Below, in pieces: positions 1 through 9,131 of a DNA stretch of 64,000 nt; position 1 is the stretch's first letter; each line of letters begins with the position of its first letter. A program made the translations under genes and the position numbers. The notes beneath the pieces were generated by a model, which worked only from the letters and a program-made list of their open reading frames with translations, ran no database searches and had not been told where the DNA came from. Origin of the DNA: Bacillus thermotolerans (GTDB taxonomy: Bacteria > Bacillota > Bacilli > Bacillales > Domibacillaceae). The stretch spans positions 62,001 through 126,000 of the forward strand of contig NZ_JWJE02000004.1 of assembly GCF_000812025.2 (NCBI RefSeq). The letters run 5' to 3'.

Positions 1-1
1 A

Positions 2-787
2 GGGCTGCTCTCAGGAGGGACTCAAGAAATAGCTGGTATCTCTATCTATCAAAGACTGGCAGAATCATTAAGTGCAGGCGGTGCATTTGAGGAGAGCTTG
101 GAGTACTATGAAAAGGCAATGGATGATCATCTAGAGATTAATACGCTGTTTGGTTATGCATTTACTGCTTACCAAGCAGGCTTTTACCAGACAGCCATTG
201 CTAAATTCAATGAACTTAAGGAAATGGATCCAGATTATCATTCTATCTATCTGTATTTAGCAAGAGCGTACGAGCATGAAGAGGAGCTTGAAAAGAGTCT
301 CGAAGCAGCTAAAGAAGGGATTCGTCAGGATGAATTCCAGAAAGAGCTGTATTTGACTGCTGGTAAGCTGAGTCTAAAGCTTAGCAGAGAGGAAGAGGCT
401 GAACAATACTTGCGCACAGCACTGGCCTTAGATCCCGAATTTGCGGAAGCCGGACTGACACTTAACAAGCTTCTTCTTCAGCAGGAGAGGTACGAAGACG
501 TACTTGAGATCACTTCTATGTTGAGAAAGGACGGAGAAGCGGACCCGCAATTCCTTTGGGACGAAGCGAAAGCCAGCAATGAATTAGAGAAGTATAATGA
601 GGCATTATTAGCTTATCAAGAAGCATATACTTTCTTTAAAGACAACGGTTCCTTTTTAGAAGAATATGGATTCTTCTTAATGGAAGAGGGAAAGCGCACC
701 GAAGCTTTAATGGTTTTTCAGCAATTATTAAGGCAGGATCCTGCTAATGAAGAGTGGATGCTGCTAGTCGAACGTCTGCAAGAGTGA
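2..787 (+). CDS. ypiA: TPR-repeat protein YpiA, 5' end cut by window
   Basis: The frame is open from base 2, so the gene starts upstream of the window; the first in-window Met (98) is internal. The visible ~261 residues are a run of helix-turn-helix TPR-like units with alternating Ala/Leu/Tyr and acidic positions, and there is no signal peptide or membrane segment in view. Next come ypiB, ypiF and qcrABC, the same order as in B. subtilis, where YpiA is a cytoplasmic TPR protein. TPR domains mediate protein contacts; the partner is not evident here. Identification rests on TPR character plus synteny. Confidence 0.85.
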   Translation, partial: GLLSGGTQEIAGISIYQRLAESLSAGGAFEESLEYYEKAMDDHLEINTLFGYAFTAYQAGFYQTAIAKFNELKEMDPDYHSIYLYLARAYEHEEELEKSLEAAKEGIRQDEFQKELYLTAGKLSLKLSREEEAEQYLRTALALDPEFAEAGLTLNKLLLQQERYEDVLEITSMLRKDGEADPQFLWDEAKASNELEKYNEALLAYQEAYTFFKDNGSFLEEYGFFLMEEGKRTEALMVFQQLLRQDPANEEWMLLVERLQE

Positions 788-825
788 GGAAATAAAATCT
801 ATCTTTACAGAGGAGGGAATTACAA

Positions 826-1365
826 ATGGCTGCCCCTGTATCTGTTCACGAGAAAAAAGACTTTATTCGCTGGTTTCTAAATCATTATCAGTTGAAAAGA
901 CGGGAATCGGTTTGGATTTTAAACTACTTAATGAGCCACGACCAGCTTATGGAAAAGGTTCACTTTGTGGAAGAGGCTCAATATTGCCCGCGCGGGATGA
1001 TTATGTCTACCTATTGTGTGGATAATGCGCCGTTCCGCTTCTTTAAGGAAAATGTTATGACAACGGATGCCGAAAAAACCTTCCATGACATTCGCTTAAA
1101 CAAAGAGGAAGATATTTATATTGAGCTGAAGTTCAAGTCATCTAATGTTTCTCATCAATATGCAGCCGTCTTAGAGGAAAACCCCTTCATGCCGCGAAAT
1201 CTGCGGATTACAGAAAAAGATAAAGCACTTGCAGAGAAGTTCTTGAAGGAAGGTATTTACCAGTTTCAAAGAAAACGCTTGCTTGAAAAAATAGACAAGG
1301 CACTCGATTGCGGAGACAAGGAAGCGTTTTTAGAGTTAACAGAGCAGTTAAATAAACTGACATAA
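826..1365 (+). CDS. ypiB: UPF0302 family protein YpiB
   Basis: A 179-residue soluble protein, the same length as B. subtilis YpiB. It starts at an ATG behind a strong AGAGGAGGG site, 38 bases after ypiA. The N-terminal part carries a basic helix ([19 protein letters not shown]), followed by a Cys-containing segment ([13 protein letters not shown]) and an acidic helical C-terminus, as expected of the UPF0302 family. The gene is close behind ypiA, so co-transcription is likely, and a hairpin directly after the stop would end that transcript. The molecular function of the family is not established to my knowledge. Confidence 0.85.
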   Translation: MAAPVSVHEKKDFIRWFLNHYQLKRRESVWILNYLMSHDQLMEKVHFVEEAQYCPRGMIMSTYCVDNAPFRFFKENVMTTDAEKTFHDIRLNKEEDIYIELKFKSSNVSHQYAAVLEENPFMPRNLRITEKDKALAEKFLKEGIYQFQRKRLLEKIDKALDCGDKEAFLELTEQLNKLT

Positions 1366-1392
1366 CCCCTTTGCCCGAGCAAGGGGGTTTAC
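1364..1392 (+). terminator. Probable terminator after ypiB
   Basis: An 11-bp stem (AACCCCTTTGC / GCAAGGGGGTT, one G-U pair) with a 4-nt loop begins in the ypiB stop codon. The T tract is short (TTTA), so termination may be partial. Confidence 0.55.
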
Positions 1393-1504
1393 TTTGTGTA
1401 CACATTGAGAAGCGTTTAAAGACTGGAGGAATACTTGAAAGTACGGAAAAGGATGGTAGTCGACAGAGAAGCCCGCATGTTATGATAAAGAGGAGGTGAA
1501 AGTG

Positions 1505-1963
1505 ATGAATTGGAATGGAAAAGACGTAGAGAGCTATAAGCAACAGAAGGAATACATAGATACAGCCATCATGCCGCTTGCTCCGGTCTCCTTTGGGGCA
1601 GAGATGAAAGAGGCGGCGTCCCAATATGAGTTCATTCAATTATTGACCATGCTTCTTGAGAAGCAGTTTAAAGGAAGAACTCTATTGCTTCCCCCTTTTT
1701 CTTACCAAAGCAAGAAGAGGGAAGAAGATAAGATTGCTGCTTTAAACAGCTGGTCGGAGGAATTGAGAGAAGCGGAATTCAAGCACATCTTCTATTTCAC
1801 ATCCGACAGCGGCTGGAAGCTGGTGGAGGACAAGCTGGACGGCACGCTCATATGGGTCCCTTCGGTGCCGCTCGAGCATATGGAGCCTTCTTACAAATAC
1901 TCGCTCATTGAAGAGCAAGCCAAACAGTTTATTAACATTATTGCTCACAAATGGCAACAATAA
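1505..1963 (+). CDS. ypiF: DUF2487 family protein YpiF
   Basis: A 152-residue soluble protein. I place the start at the ATG at 1505 rather than the GTG at 1496 because AGGAGGTG lies 7 bases before 1505 and the opening residues (MNWNGKDVESYKQ) line up with my memory of the YpiF N-terminus. The body is mixed alpha/beta with no membrane segment. The gene sits just upstream of qcrABC, as in B. subtilis, but with its own ribosome site and a separate qcr promoter downstream. Role unknown; the link to the cytochrome bc complex is positional only. Confidence 0.8.
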   Translation: MNWNGKDVESYKQQKEYIDTAIMPLAPVSFGAEMKEAASQYEFIQLLTMLLEKQFKGRTLLLPPFSYQSKKREEDKIAALNSWSEELREAEFKHIFYFTSDSGWKLVEDKLDGTLIWVPSVPLEHMEPSYKYSLIEEQAKQFINIIAHKWQQ

Positions 1964-2018
1964 TTGCAACGATTCAGAAAAATGACACAATATTTGTCGT
2001 GATTTAGTTAAAGCAATA

Positions 2019-2047
2019 TTGACCTTGTGTTGAGTTTAGATTATCAT
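2019..2047 (+). promoter_or_regulatory. Candidate SigA promoter of qcrABC
   Basis: TTGACC at 2019-2024 and TATCAT at 2042-2047 are separated by 17 bases in the 160-base gap before qcrA. Confidence 0.5.
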
Positions 2048-2124
2048 AATGTTGTCCTAGTTTATGTTTGTGCGCCTAAATTTTGTCCATTATGGACACA
2101 GCTTACAACAGAGGGGGGAAAAAA

Positions 2125-2628
2125 ATGAGTAAACAGCCAGTATCAAGACGTCAATTTCTTAACTATACATTGATGGGTGTCGGCGGTTTTATGGCAGCTG
2201 GTATGCTAATGCCGATGGTTCGCTTTGCGATTGATCCGGTTCTTGCAGAAGGAGCAGCCGGTGAATTCCAAACGACGAACCAAAAGGTAGATGAATTGAC
2301 GTCAACACCGGTTCGTGTAGACTTCTCTTATGAACAACAAGATGCATGGTACACATCTGAAGTTACGGAAACAGCCTGGGTTTACAAAGATGAAAACGGC
2401 GAAGTTGTCGCCCTCTCACCTATTTGTAAACACTTAGGATGTACAGTTAACTGGGAGGGAGATAATCACAAAAACCAGTTCTACTGTCCGTGCCACGGCG
2501 GGTTGTATGAGAAGAATGGCAACAACGTTCCTGGTACACCACCAACTGCACCGCTTGATAAGTATCCAACAAAAGTGAAAGACGGTTTTCTTCAGCTCGG
2601 TAAACCAGAGCCACAAACAATTGCATAA
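2125..2628 (+). CDS. qcrA: Menaquinol:cytochrome c reductase, Rieske Fe-S subunit
   Basis: Rieske iron-sulfur subunit of the bc-type complex that oxidises menaquinol and reduces cytochrome c at the outer face of the membrane. The 167-residue protein has a twin-arginine-like start (SRRQFLNYTL), one hydrophobic anchor (about 20-45), and the two Rieske cluster motifs CKHLGC and CPCHGG with their Cys and His ligands. An upstream in-frame start at 2083 exists, but the ATG at 2125 follows GAGGGGGG and gives the family length (B. subtilis QcrA is 167 residues). First gene of qcrABC; 14 bases separate it from qcrB. Confidence 0.97.
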   Translation: MSKQPVSRRQFLNYTLMGVGGFMAAGMLMPMVRFAIDPVLAEGAAGEFQTTNQKVDELTSTPVRVDFSYEQQDAWYTSEVTETAWVYKDENGEVVALSPICKHLGCTVNWEGDNHKNQFYCPCHGGLYEKNGNNVPGTPPTAPLDKYPTKVKDGFLQLGKPEPQTIA

Positions 2629-2642
2629 AGGAGGCGTAATCC

Positions 2643-3317
2643 ATGCTTAACAAAATTTATGATTGGGTCGATGAGCGATTAGATATTACGCCTTTGTGGC
2701 GGGATATTGCTGATCATGAAGTGCCTGAACACGTAAACCCGGGTCATCATTTCTCGGCCTTTGTTTACTGTTTTGGCGGATTAACATTTTTCGTAACAGT
2801 GATCCAGATCTTATCAGGGATGTTTTTAACGATGTATTACGTACCTGATATTAAAAATGCCTGGGAATCTGTTTACTATCTGCAAAATGAAGTTGCTTTC
2901 GGTATGATTGTGCGCGGTATGCATCACTGGGGTGCTAGTCTGGTTATCGTCATGATATTCTTACATACATTGCGCGTATTCTTCCAGGGCGCTTACAAGA
3001 AGCCTCGTGAATTGAACTGGATGGTCGGTGTATTGATCTTCTTTGTTATGCTAGGCCTCGGTTTCACAGGTTACTTATTACCTTGGGACATGAAAGCGCT
3101 ATTTGCTACAAAAGTAGGTATCGAGATTGCGGCAGCCACTCCATTCATCGGTGAGCAGCTGAAGACCCTTCTTGCAGGTCACCCAGATATCATCGGAGCT
3201 CAGACACTTACCCGCTTCTTTGCGATCCATGTGTTCTTCCTGCCGGCAGCTTTGCTTGGCCTAATGGCAGCTCACTTTATCATGATCCGCAGACAGGGTA
3301 TTTCTGGACCGTTGTAA
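2643..3317 (+). CDS. qcrB: Menaquinol:cytochrome c reductase, cytochrome b subunit
   Basis: Cytochrome b6-like integral membrane subunit of 224 residues, the length of B. subtilis QcrB. About four transmembrane helices carry the paired histidines for two b hemes (RGMHHWGASLVIVMIFLH in helix B; IHVFFLPAALLGLMAAH in helix D). The protein ends after helix D as in b6-type proteins; the remaining helices of cytochrome b are supplied by QcrC. AAGGAGG precedes the ATG. Confidence 0.97.
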   Translation: MLNKIYDWVDERLDITPLWRDIADHEVPEHVNPGHHFSAFVYCFGGLTFFVTVIQILSGMFLTMYYVPDIKNAWESVYYLQNEVAFGMIVRGMHHWGASLVIVMIFLHTLRVFFQGAYKKPRELNWMVGVLIFFVMLGLGFTGYLLPWDMKALFATKVGIEIAAATPFIGEQLKTLLAGHPDIIGAQTLTRFFAIHVFFLPAALLGLMAAHFIMIRRQGISGPL

Positions 3318-3368
3318 AATTGATTTTTCTTTAGAACGCATGTAGTTTTTTAGAAGGAGGGGAACGCT

Positions 3369-4136
3369 ATGCATCGTGGAAAAGGTATGAAATTCGTTGG
3401 AGATTCACGTATCCCGGCGGAACGCAAGCCGAATATTCCGAAAGACTACTCGGAATATCCTGGTAAAACAGAAGCCTTCTGGCCGAACTTTCTGTTGAAG
3501 GAATGGATGGTCGGTGCTGTTTTCTTGGTTGGCTATTTATGTTTAACAGTGGCGCATCCATCCCCGCTTGAACGTGTGGCGGATCCGACGGATGCGGGGT
3601 ATATTCCACTTCCAGACTGGTATTTCTTATTTCTTTACCAGTTACTGAAATACACATATGCTTCCGGACCTTATAACGTCATTGGAGCATTTATCATCCC
3701 GGGACTTGCTTTCGGAGCGCTTTTACTAGCTCCATTTATTGACCGGGGACCTGAACGCAGACCAATTAAGCGTCCGTTTGCAACTGGCTTTATGCTTCTT
3801 GCTTTAGCTTCTGTTGTGTTCTTGACTTGGGAATCTGTTGTCAACCATGACTGGGAAGCGGCGAAAGCTCAGGGTCAAATTGTAGAAGGACCGGAAATTG
3901 ATCAGAATTCAGAAGGATTTCAAATTTACCAAGAAAATGGCTGTATTAACTGTCACGGCGAAACTCTTACTGGAGGCGCAGCTGCCCCGTCATTGGTGGG
4001 CACCGGCTTAAGCCCTGACGAGATAAAAACGATTGCAGTAGAAGGAGTAGGAACAATGCCTCCTGGCCAATTTAAGGGAACAGATGAAGAATTGGGCAAG
4101 CTGGCTGAATTCATTTCTACTTTAGAAGCAGAATAA
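3369..4136 (+). CDS. qcrC: Menaquinol:cytochrome c reductase, subunit IV-cytochrome c fusion
   Basis: The 255-residue protein fuses a subunit IV-like domain (three membrane helices, including the PDWYFLF quinol-site region) to a C-terminal class I cytochrome c domain. The heme c motif CINCH is at residues 192-196 and the likely axial Met is Met230 (GTMPPGQ). This layout is the one known from Bacillus QcrC. The cytochrome domain should sit outside the membrane, taking electrons from the Rieske centre. It is preceded by AGAAGGAGGGG and followed by a terminator that closes the qcr operon. Confidence 0.97.
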   Translation: MHRGKGMKFVGDSRIPAERKPNIPKDYSEYPGKTEAFWPNFLLKEWMVGAVFLVGYLCLTVAHPSPLERVADPTDAGYIPLPDWYFLFLYQLLKYTYASGPYNVIGAFIIPGLAFGALLLAPFIDRGPERRPIKRPFATGFMLLALASVVFLTWESVVNHDWEAAKAQGQIVEGPEIDQNSEGFQIYQENGCINCHGETLTGGAAAPSLVGTGLSPDEIKTIAVEGVGTMPPGQFKGTDEELGKLAEFISTLEAE

Positions 4137-4142
4137 TAACAA

Positions 4143-4176
4143 AAGATGTCCTATCTCAGGTAGGACATCTTTTTTG
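4143..4176 (+). terminator. Terminator of qcrABC
   Basis: Perfect 11-bp stem AAGATGTCCTA / TAGGACATCTT with a 7-nt loop, followed by a T tract. Confidence 0.9.
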
Positions 4177-4220
4177 TATGATATGCATACAGAAGCCGAG
4201 AAAGGACAGGGTGGTGTGCG

Positions 4221-4811
4221 GTGCAATATATATATTGGCTGTTAGCTGACAGAAGGTTTCTGCTCTTATTGTTTATAATCAATTTAGCAGGAACAGTATA
4301 TGGATATGTGTGGTATGGGTCACAATTATCGAGAACAGAGTGGCTGTTTATTCCTTTCGTCCCCGACAGTCCAACAGCAAGCTTGTTCTTTACGATTGTG
4401 CTGGCAGGGTTTTTATTGAAAAAGTCATGGGGACTATTTCAAGTCCTGGCTTTGATTACTTTATTTAAATACGGCGTTTGGGCTGTTGTGATGAATGTTT
4501 TGACGTGGGTCTGGACCGGGTACTTACCTTGGGAGGCCTATATGCTGATCCTTTCTCACTTAGGGATGGCTGTTCAGGGGCTGCTGTACGCTCCCTTTTA
4601 CCGCGTCAAGCTCTGGCACTTAGCAGTGGCGGCGGTATGGACGCTTCACAACGAAATCATTGACTATGTATTTATGCAGTATCCGGTTTACTCACATCTT
4701 CATTTGTATGTGGAGGAAATTGCTTATTTTACCTTTTGGCTAAGTATCCTTTCTATTTTTCTTGCTTGGTTTTTGACTTTAAGAAAACGACGGCTAAAAT
4801 GGGAGCTGTAA
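4221..4811 (+). CDS. ypjA: DUF1405 multispanning membrane protein YpjA
   Basis: A 196-residue protein with about six hydrophobic helices rich in Trp, Tyr and Leu, and a basic C-terminal tail (LRKRRLKWEL). The first codon is the GTG at 4221; the upstream sequence is G-rich but not a strong ribosome site. Position after qcrABC and before ypjB matches B. subtilis YpjA. No catalytic motif is visible; His and Trp residues occur in the membrane part. Function unknown. Confidence 0.8.
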   Translation: MQYIYWLLADRRFLLLLFIINLAGTVYGYVWYGSQLSRTEWLFIPFVPDSPTASLFFTIVLAGFLLKKSWGLFQVLALITLFKYGVWAVVMNVLTWVWTGYLPWEAYMLILSHLGMAVQGLLYAPFYRVKLWHLAVAAVWTLHNEIIDYVFMQYPVYSHLHLYVEEIAYFTFWLSILSIFLAWFLTLRKRRLKWEL

Positions 4812-4903
4812 TTCCTCCTGAATAGGGATGCAGCCGATAACTTTCTCTTCTCGATTCTTCACTTGCTGCATATATTAACAGCAGAAGCGAAGGAGGGAGA
4901 GAA

Positions 4904-5695
4904 GTGAAAAGGCTTAGATGGCTTTTGGTTGTTTGCTGCTTTTTTATTGTCCCTATTTACGCGCAAGGAAAGGATTTTAATCCCCGCCTTCTGCAATTAG
5001 ACCAATCTGCTGGACAGGCGCTAGAATTTACAAAGGCCGGTCGCTATGAAGAAGCTTCAGCACAACTGGAGCAGATTGAAAGCGAGTTGCCGCAGCTGCA
5101 TCCGGACAAGGAAGCTCTTTCATGGAATGATTGGACAGTGCTTGCAACTTCTTTGGAACAAGCGCTTCAAGTCATAGAGTCACCTGAAGGAAAGGAAAGA
5201 GAGGCAGTAGAAGCCGTGACTTCCTTCCGTCTGGCGGCAGATGCGGTCGTATCTCAATATCAGCCGCTGTGGGTTGAGATGGAACAGCCGGTTATGTCCT
5301 CTTTACAATCCTTAAAGGAAACCTCCGCCGCCGCTGACTCCTCGGGTTTTCATGCATCTCTTAACACCTTTCTCGCTAACTACGATATCATTCAGCCGAG
5401 CCTAAAGGTTGATATCTCCAAAGAGCGGTTGCAATCATTGGAAGAACAAGTTCGTTATGTAGATCAGCATCGAACAGCCTTTCTAGCCGGAGAGGAACAG
5501 GAGGGGAAAATTCATCAGCTGGAGAAAGAAATGGATATGGTCTTTAAGGAAGTGTCTCAGGAGGAGGCTTCACAGCCATCTCTCGGCTGGATTATTAGTA
5601 TTACAGGAGGCATCATTATTACGACGCTTTCCTATGTAGGCTGGAGGAAATATAAAGGGCATCAGGAAGAAATAAAAGAAAAGCAGAATAATTGA
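4904..5695 (+). CDS. ypjB: Sporulation protein YpjB, membrane anchored
   Basis: The 263-residue protein has an N-terminal signal peptide (KRLRWLLVVCCFFIVPIYAQG), an extracytoplasmic helical domain with acidic and Gln-rich helices, and a C-terminal membrane segment (about 228-246) followed by a basic, Lys-rich tail inside the cell. GTG start at 4904 behind AAGGAGGGAGAG. The Bacillus YpjB family is annotated as a sporulation protein, which supports an endospore-forming host. The exact role is not known to me. Confidence 0.8.
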   Translation: MKRLRWLLVVCCFFIVPIYAQGKDFNPRLLQLDQSAGQALEFTKAGRYEEASAQLEQIESELPQLHPDKEALSWNDWTVLATSLEQALQVIESPEGKEREAVEAVTSFRLAADAVVSQYQPLWVEMEQPVMSSLQSLKETSAAADSSGFHASLNTFLANYDIIQPSLKVDISKERLQSLEEQVRYVDQHRTAFLAGEEQEGKIHQLEKEMDMVFKEVSQEEASQPSLGWIISITGGIIITTLSYVGWRKYKGHQEEIKEKQNN

Positions 5696-5761
5696 TGCAA
5701 ATCAGTAAAACGGGTAAAATAAAGATAGCAAGTAAAATACAAACGGGGGTCATACTACCAG

Positions 5762-6439
5762 ATGGGCTTTTTAATTTACTTTCTTATTCTCATTCTCGTT
5801 CCTTTATGGGCACAGATGAAAGTAAAGAGCACGTATAAGAAATACTCGAAAGTTGCTGTTTCGTCCGGCATGACAGGAGCCGAGACGGCACGACGCATTT
5901 TAGATGAGAACGGACTGCACAATGTGAAAGTCGTAGAGACCCAAGGGTTTCTAAGTGACCATTATAACCCCATGACAAAATCCGTTCATTTGTCACCGAA
6001 TAACTACCACGGTCAATCGGTAGCTGGAGCTGCTGTTGCTGCTCACGAAGTAGGCCACGCGATTCAAGACAAAGAGGCTTACGCTTTCCTTCGCTTCCGC
6101 CATGCACTTGTTCCAGTTGCTAATATCGGGTCGAACCTATCATGGATTTTTATTTTGATCGGTATCTTCACATCGGCAACGGGTATGTTCCTATTAGGGA
6201 TTATTTTAATGGCTGCGGCTGTTTTGTTCCAAGTGATTACCCTTCCGGTGGAATTCAATGCATCATCACGGGCAATGGATCAAATTGTTTCCTCAGGGGT
6301 TATCCGCAATGATGAAGAACGGGAAGCGCGCAAAGTACTGAATGCGGCTGCTTTGACATATGTGGCTGCTGCCGCTGTAGCGGTCGCTGAACTTCTTCGT
6401 TTAGTGCTTATCTACACAGGAATGCAAAGCGAGGACTAA
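5762..6439 (+). CDS. Zinc-dependent membrane protease, YugP family
   Basis: A 225-residue integral membrane protein of the YugP type (neutral zinc metallopeptidase). There is an N-terminal membrane helix, then a soluble stretch with the zinc motif HEVGH inside AAHEVGHAIQD, then two or three more hydrophobic segments (about 120-165 and 200-220). The length equals that of B. subtilis YugP. In B. subtilis yugP maps elsewhere; here it lies between ypjB and ypjC. The ribosome site is weak (ACGGGGGTC, about 10 bases from the ATG). Substrates are unknown. Confidence 0.88.
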   Translation: MGFLIYFLILILVPLWAQMKVKSTYKKYSKVAVSSGMTGAETARRILDENGLHNVKVVETQGFLSDHYNPMTKSVHLSPNNYHGQSVAGAAVAAHEVGHAIQDKEAYAFLRFRHALVPVANIGSNLSWIFILIGIFTSATGMFLLGIILMAAAVLFQVITLPVEFNASSRAMDQIVSSGVIRNDEEREARKVLNAAALTYVAAAAVAVAELLRLVLIYTGMQSED

Positions 6440-6490
6440 CAGTAGCGTGATAAAAGATAAGAGAGGCAGGGCCTCCTTATCCTCGAAGAA

Positions 6491-6519
6491 AAAGGAAGCC
6501 TAAAGGGCTTCCTTTTTTT
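6491..6519. terminator. Bidirectional terminator between yugP-like gene and ypjC
   Basis: AAGGAAGCC / GGCTTCCTT stem, 5-nt loop, T run on the + strand and an A-rich 5' side that gives a T run on the - strand. It serves two convergent genes. Confidence 0.85.
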
Positions 6520-6523
6520 ATAT

Positions 6524-7393
6524 TTACACTTCAAGTGGCCGTTTGTTTTCATCGAGTGTAAAGCCCTCACCGAGAACATCATGAACGACTGTTACAGAGA
6601 CAAAGGCGTGAGGATCAACGGAATTGATAATGTTTTTGAGACGGACAATTTCATTTTTGCCGACGACGCAATACAACACTTCGCGGTTTTCCTTCGTAAA
6701 GGAACCATGTCCTTTTAATACTGTCACGCCTCGGTCCATTTGCTTGTTGATCTTCTCGGCAATTTCTTCGTGGTGATTCGAGATAATCATAGCGCCTCTT
6801 GCTGCATAGGCACCTTCCTGCATGAAATCAATGACTCGTGTACCGACAAAAACAGCGACCAGCGTATACATTGCCTGACGATAGTCCATATATGTCAGAG
6901 AAGCAGTGATGACAACGGCATCAAAAAGGAACATTGTTTTTCCCATGCTGACACTGCGGTATTTATGAACGAGACGAGCAATAATATCCACGCCGCCTGT
7001 TGTTCCCCCGTAACGAAAGATAATGCCGAGACCTACACCGATGAAGACTCCTGCAAATAAGGCAGCTAGGAACAGATCGTCATGAAGCGGCATATTAAAG
7101 TGGTAACGCTGGAATAACCACAGGAACACAGAAAGGCTGACCGTTCCGACGATGGTGTAGTAGAAAGCGGTTTTCCCAAGCAGCTTCCACCCAATGAAAA
7201 AGATAGGGATGTTTAAGATAAAGTTGGAATAGGATGGATCAATTCCATACAGGTTATATAAAAGCAGCGTAATACCGGTAAAGCCGCCTTCTGCGAGCTT
7301 GTTCTCCATATTAAAGTGAACAAGTCCGAAACTGTAAATCGCGCTTCCGAGGAGAATAAAAAAGAGGTTTTTGAATTTCATGCCGAGTATCAT
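6524..7393 (-). CDS. ypjC: YitT family membrane protein YpjC
   Basis: The 289-residue protein has five to six transmembrane helices in the first ~200 residues, with Gly-rich turns (GVGLGIIFRYGGTTGG) typical of the YitT family, and a C-terminal soluble DUF2179 domain (about 205-285). The ATG at 7393 is preceded on the - strand by AAAGGTGG at good spacing, so I keep this start over the Met at codon 5. It is convergent with the preceding protease gene. Transport substrate and role unknown. Confidence 0.85.
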   Translation of the reverse strand: MILGMKFKNLFFILLGSAIYSFGLVHFNMENKLAEGGFTGITLLLYNLYGIDPSYSNFILNIPIFFIGWKLLGKTAFYYTIVGTVSLSVFLWLFQRYHFNMPLHDDLFLAALFAGVFIGVGLGIIFRYGGTTGGVDIIARLVHKYRSVSMGKTMFLFDAVVITASLTYMDYRQAMYTLVAVFVGTRVIDFMQEGAYAARGAMIISNHHEEIAEKINKQMDRGVTVLKGHGSFTKENREVLYCVVGKNEIVRLKNIINSVDPHAFVSVTVVHDVLGEGFTLDENKRPLEV

Positions 7394-7569
7394 ATGTGAA
7401 CCACCTTTACATTATAAATATTCCTCTGTTGATAATTGTCATTATATAGAATAAGCTGCTGTCCCACAATCTGTAAATGTACGGAAATACGGCTTTACGT
7501 ATAAATTCATTGTCATATAAGCCAGAATTAGCTAACATAAAATTAATAAGGGAAAAGGCAGGGAAGCTT

Positions 7570-7902
7570 ATGGACAAAACATTAAAAGAGATGCAGAAAG
7601 AAGTAGATGATTATATCGGCCAATTTAAAGAAGGCTATTTTAGTCCGTTGGCCATGATGGCACGGCTGACAGAAGAGATGGGTGAGCTGGCTCGAGAGAT
7701 CAACCATTATCATGGAGAAAAACCGAAGAAGGCAACAGAAGAAGAGAAGACAATCGAGGAAGAGCTGGGAGACGTACAATTTGTCCTTACATGCCTGGCC
7801 AACTCATTGAATATTGATTTAGCGTCCGCTCATGAGCGGGTGATGAAGAAGTTTAATACGAGAGATAAAGATCGATGGACAAGAAAAGAGGAGAATGAAT
7901 AA
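7570..7902 (+). CDS. ypjD: MazG-like nucleotide pyrophosphohydrolase YpjD
   Basis: 110 residues of the all-alpha NTP pyrophosphohydrolase (MazG/dUTPase) superfamily. The metal-binding ExxE-12to28-ExxD pattern is seen as EEMGE and EEELGD. The frame opens at 7477, but the ATG at 7570 gives the expected N-terminus ([19 protein letters not shown]) and family length. Such enzymes hydrolyse non-canonical or excess NTPs; the substrate here is not known. Its stop overlaps the dapB start by one base (TAATG), so it heads the dapB-birA operon. Confidence 0.9.
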   Translation: MDKTLKEMQKEVDDYIGQFKEGYFSPLAMMARLTEEMGELAREINHYHGEKPKKATEEEKTIEEELGDVQFVLTCLANSLNIDLASAHERVMKKFNTRDKDRWTRKEENE

Positions 7903-8702
7903 TGGATACAGTAAAAGTAATTGTTGCAGGCCCGCGTGGAAGAATGGGAAAGGAAGCTGTACGAATGGTACAGGAAACTGGTCATTTTGAACTAGCGGCT
8001 GTGCTTGACCGGAAATATGATGGTCAAAGACTGGGAGACCTGGAAGGGTTTGATGGGATTGATGTGCCTGTATTTACAGACATTCATCAATGCTTTAGTG
8101 AAGTAGAAGCAGATGTGCTGATTGATTTAACGACGCCAGAGACGGGATATGTACATACAAAGACAGCAATTGAACATAACATTCGGCCAGTCGTTGGCAC
8201 AACGGGCTTTACAGATGGGCAGCTAGAAGAGTTAAAGCAGCTCGCTGAGGAAAAAGGTATTGGCTGCATTATCGCACCTAACTTTGCTATTGGTGCCGTA
8301 CTCATGATGAAGTTTTCACAAATGGCGGCTAAGTACATGGACAGCGTAGAGATCATAGAGCTGCATCACGATAAGAAGCTGGATGCGCCATCAGGCACAG
8401 CCATTAAAACAGCACAAATGATCAGCAAAGTAAGGGAAGAGAAGAAGCAGGGACACCCGGATGAGAAGGAAACGATGACAGGTGCCCGCGGTGCAGAGAT
8501 GGAAGGCATGCATATTCACAGCGTGCGCTTGCCTGGACTCATTGCTCACCAGCAAGTGTTGTTCGGAGCAGACGGCCAAACGCTGACAATCCGTCACGAT
8601 TCTTACAACCGAGCGTCCTTCATGTCAGGTGTCAAAGTATGTGTAGAGACGGTTATGAACGTGGACACGCTCATTTACGGAATGGAAAATATCCTAGACT
8701 AA
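7902..8702 (+). CDS. dapB: 4-hydroxy-tetrahydrodipicolinate reductase
   Basis: Cytoplasmic reductase of the lysine/diaminopimelate pathway, using NAD(P)H; its products feed peptidoglycan, lysine and dipicolinate. In the 266 residues there is an N-terminal Rossmann motif ([13 protein letters not shown]), the GTTGF segment, and the catalytic/substrate region [15 protein letters not shown]. Length is typical. It overlaps ypjD by one base and is followed after 15 bases by mgsA. Confidence 0.97.
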   Translation: MDTVKVIVAGPRGRMGKEAVRMVQETGHFELAAVLDRKYDGQRLGDLEGFDGIDVPVFTDIHQCFSEVEADVLIDLTTPETGYVHTKTAIEHNIRPVVGTTGFTDGQLEELKQLAEEKGIGCIIAPNFAIGAVLMMKFSQMAAKYMDSVEIIELHHDKKLDAPSGTAIKTAQMISKVREEKKQGHPDEKETMTGARGAEMEGMHIHSVRLPGLIAHQQVLFGADGQTLTIRHDSYNRASFMSGVKVCVETVMNVDTLIYGMENILD

Positions 8703-8717
8703 CGAAGGGGGCTGCTT

Positions 8718-9131
8718 ATGAAAATCGCTTTAATTGCCCATGACAAGAAAAAGACGGAGTTAATTGATTTCGTATCAGAAAACCACAATGTTTTCTCTGA
8801 CCACGAACTATTCGCTACCGGTACGACTGGCCGCAGAATCATCTCTGCCTCTGGATTATCTATTCACTGCTTTCAATCGGGGCCGCTTGGCGGCGATCAG
8901 GAAATTGGCGCCAGCATTGCCCGCGGAGAAATGGATTTAGTGATTTTCTTTAGAGACCCCCTTACGGCACAGCCGCATGAGCCGGATGTGTCTGCGCTTG
9001 TCCGTCTTTGTGATGTATATAGCGTTCCGCTCGCTACTAACATTAGTACTGCTATGTTGTTAGTCGAGGCATTGAAGCGGGGCGACTTTGAGAAGGTAGA
9101 AGGGAATAGACCGTCTTATGAAAACCGTTAA
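8718..9131 (+). CDS. mgsA: Methylglyoxal synthase
   Basis: Converts dihydroxyacetone phosphate to methylglyoxal and phosphate, a bypass of lower glycolysis. The 137 residues contain the phosphate-binding TGTTGR (34-39), the [11 protein letters not shown] segment with the likely catalytic Asp60, and FFRDPL around Asp80. AAGGGGG precedes the ATG. The 3' end overlaps the bshB1 start by 14 bases. It is worth noting that methylglyoxal is detoxified through bacillithiol, whose biosynthetic genes follow directly. Confidence 0.96.
   Translation: MKIALIAHDKKKTELIDFVSENHNVFSDHELFATGTTGRRIISASGLSIHCFQSGPLGGDQEIGASIARGEMDLVIFFRDPLTAQPHEPDVSALVRLCDVYSVPLATNISTAMLLVEALKRGDFEKVEGNRPSYENR

Noticed and set aside
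1208-1639. 143-residue - strand ORF across ypiB/ypiF
   Set aside because: It overlaps two conserved genes and a terminator, and has no ribosome site.
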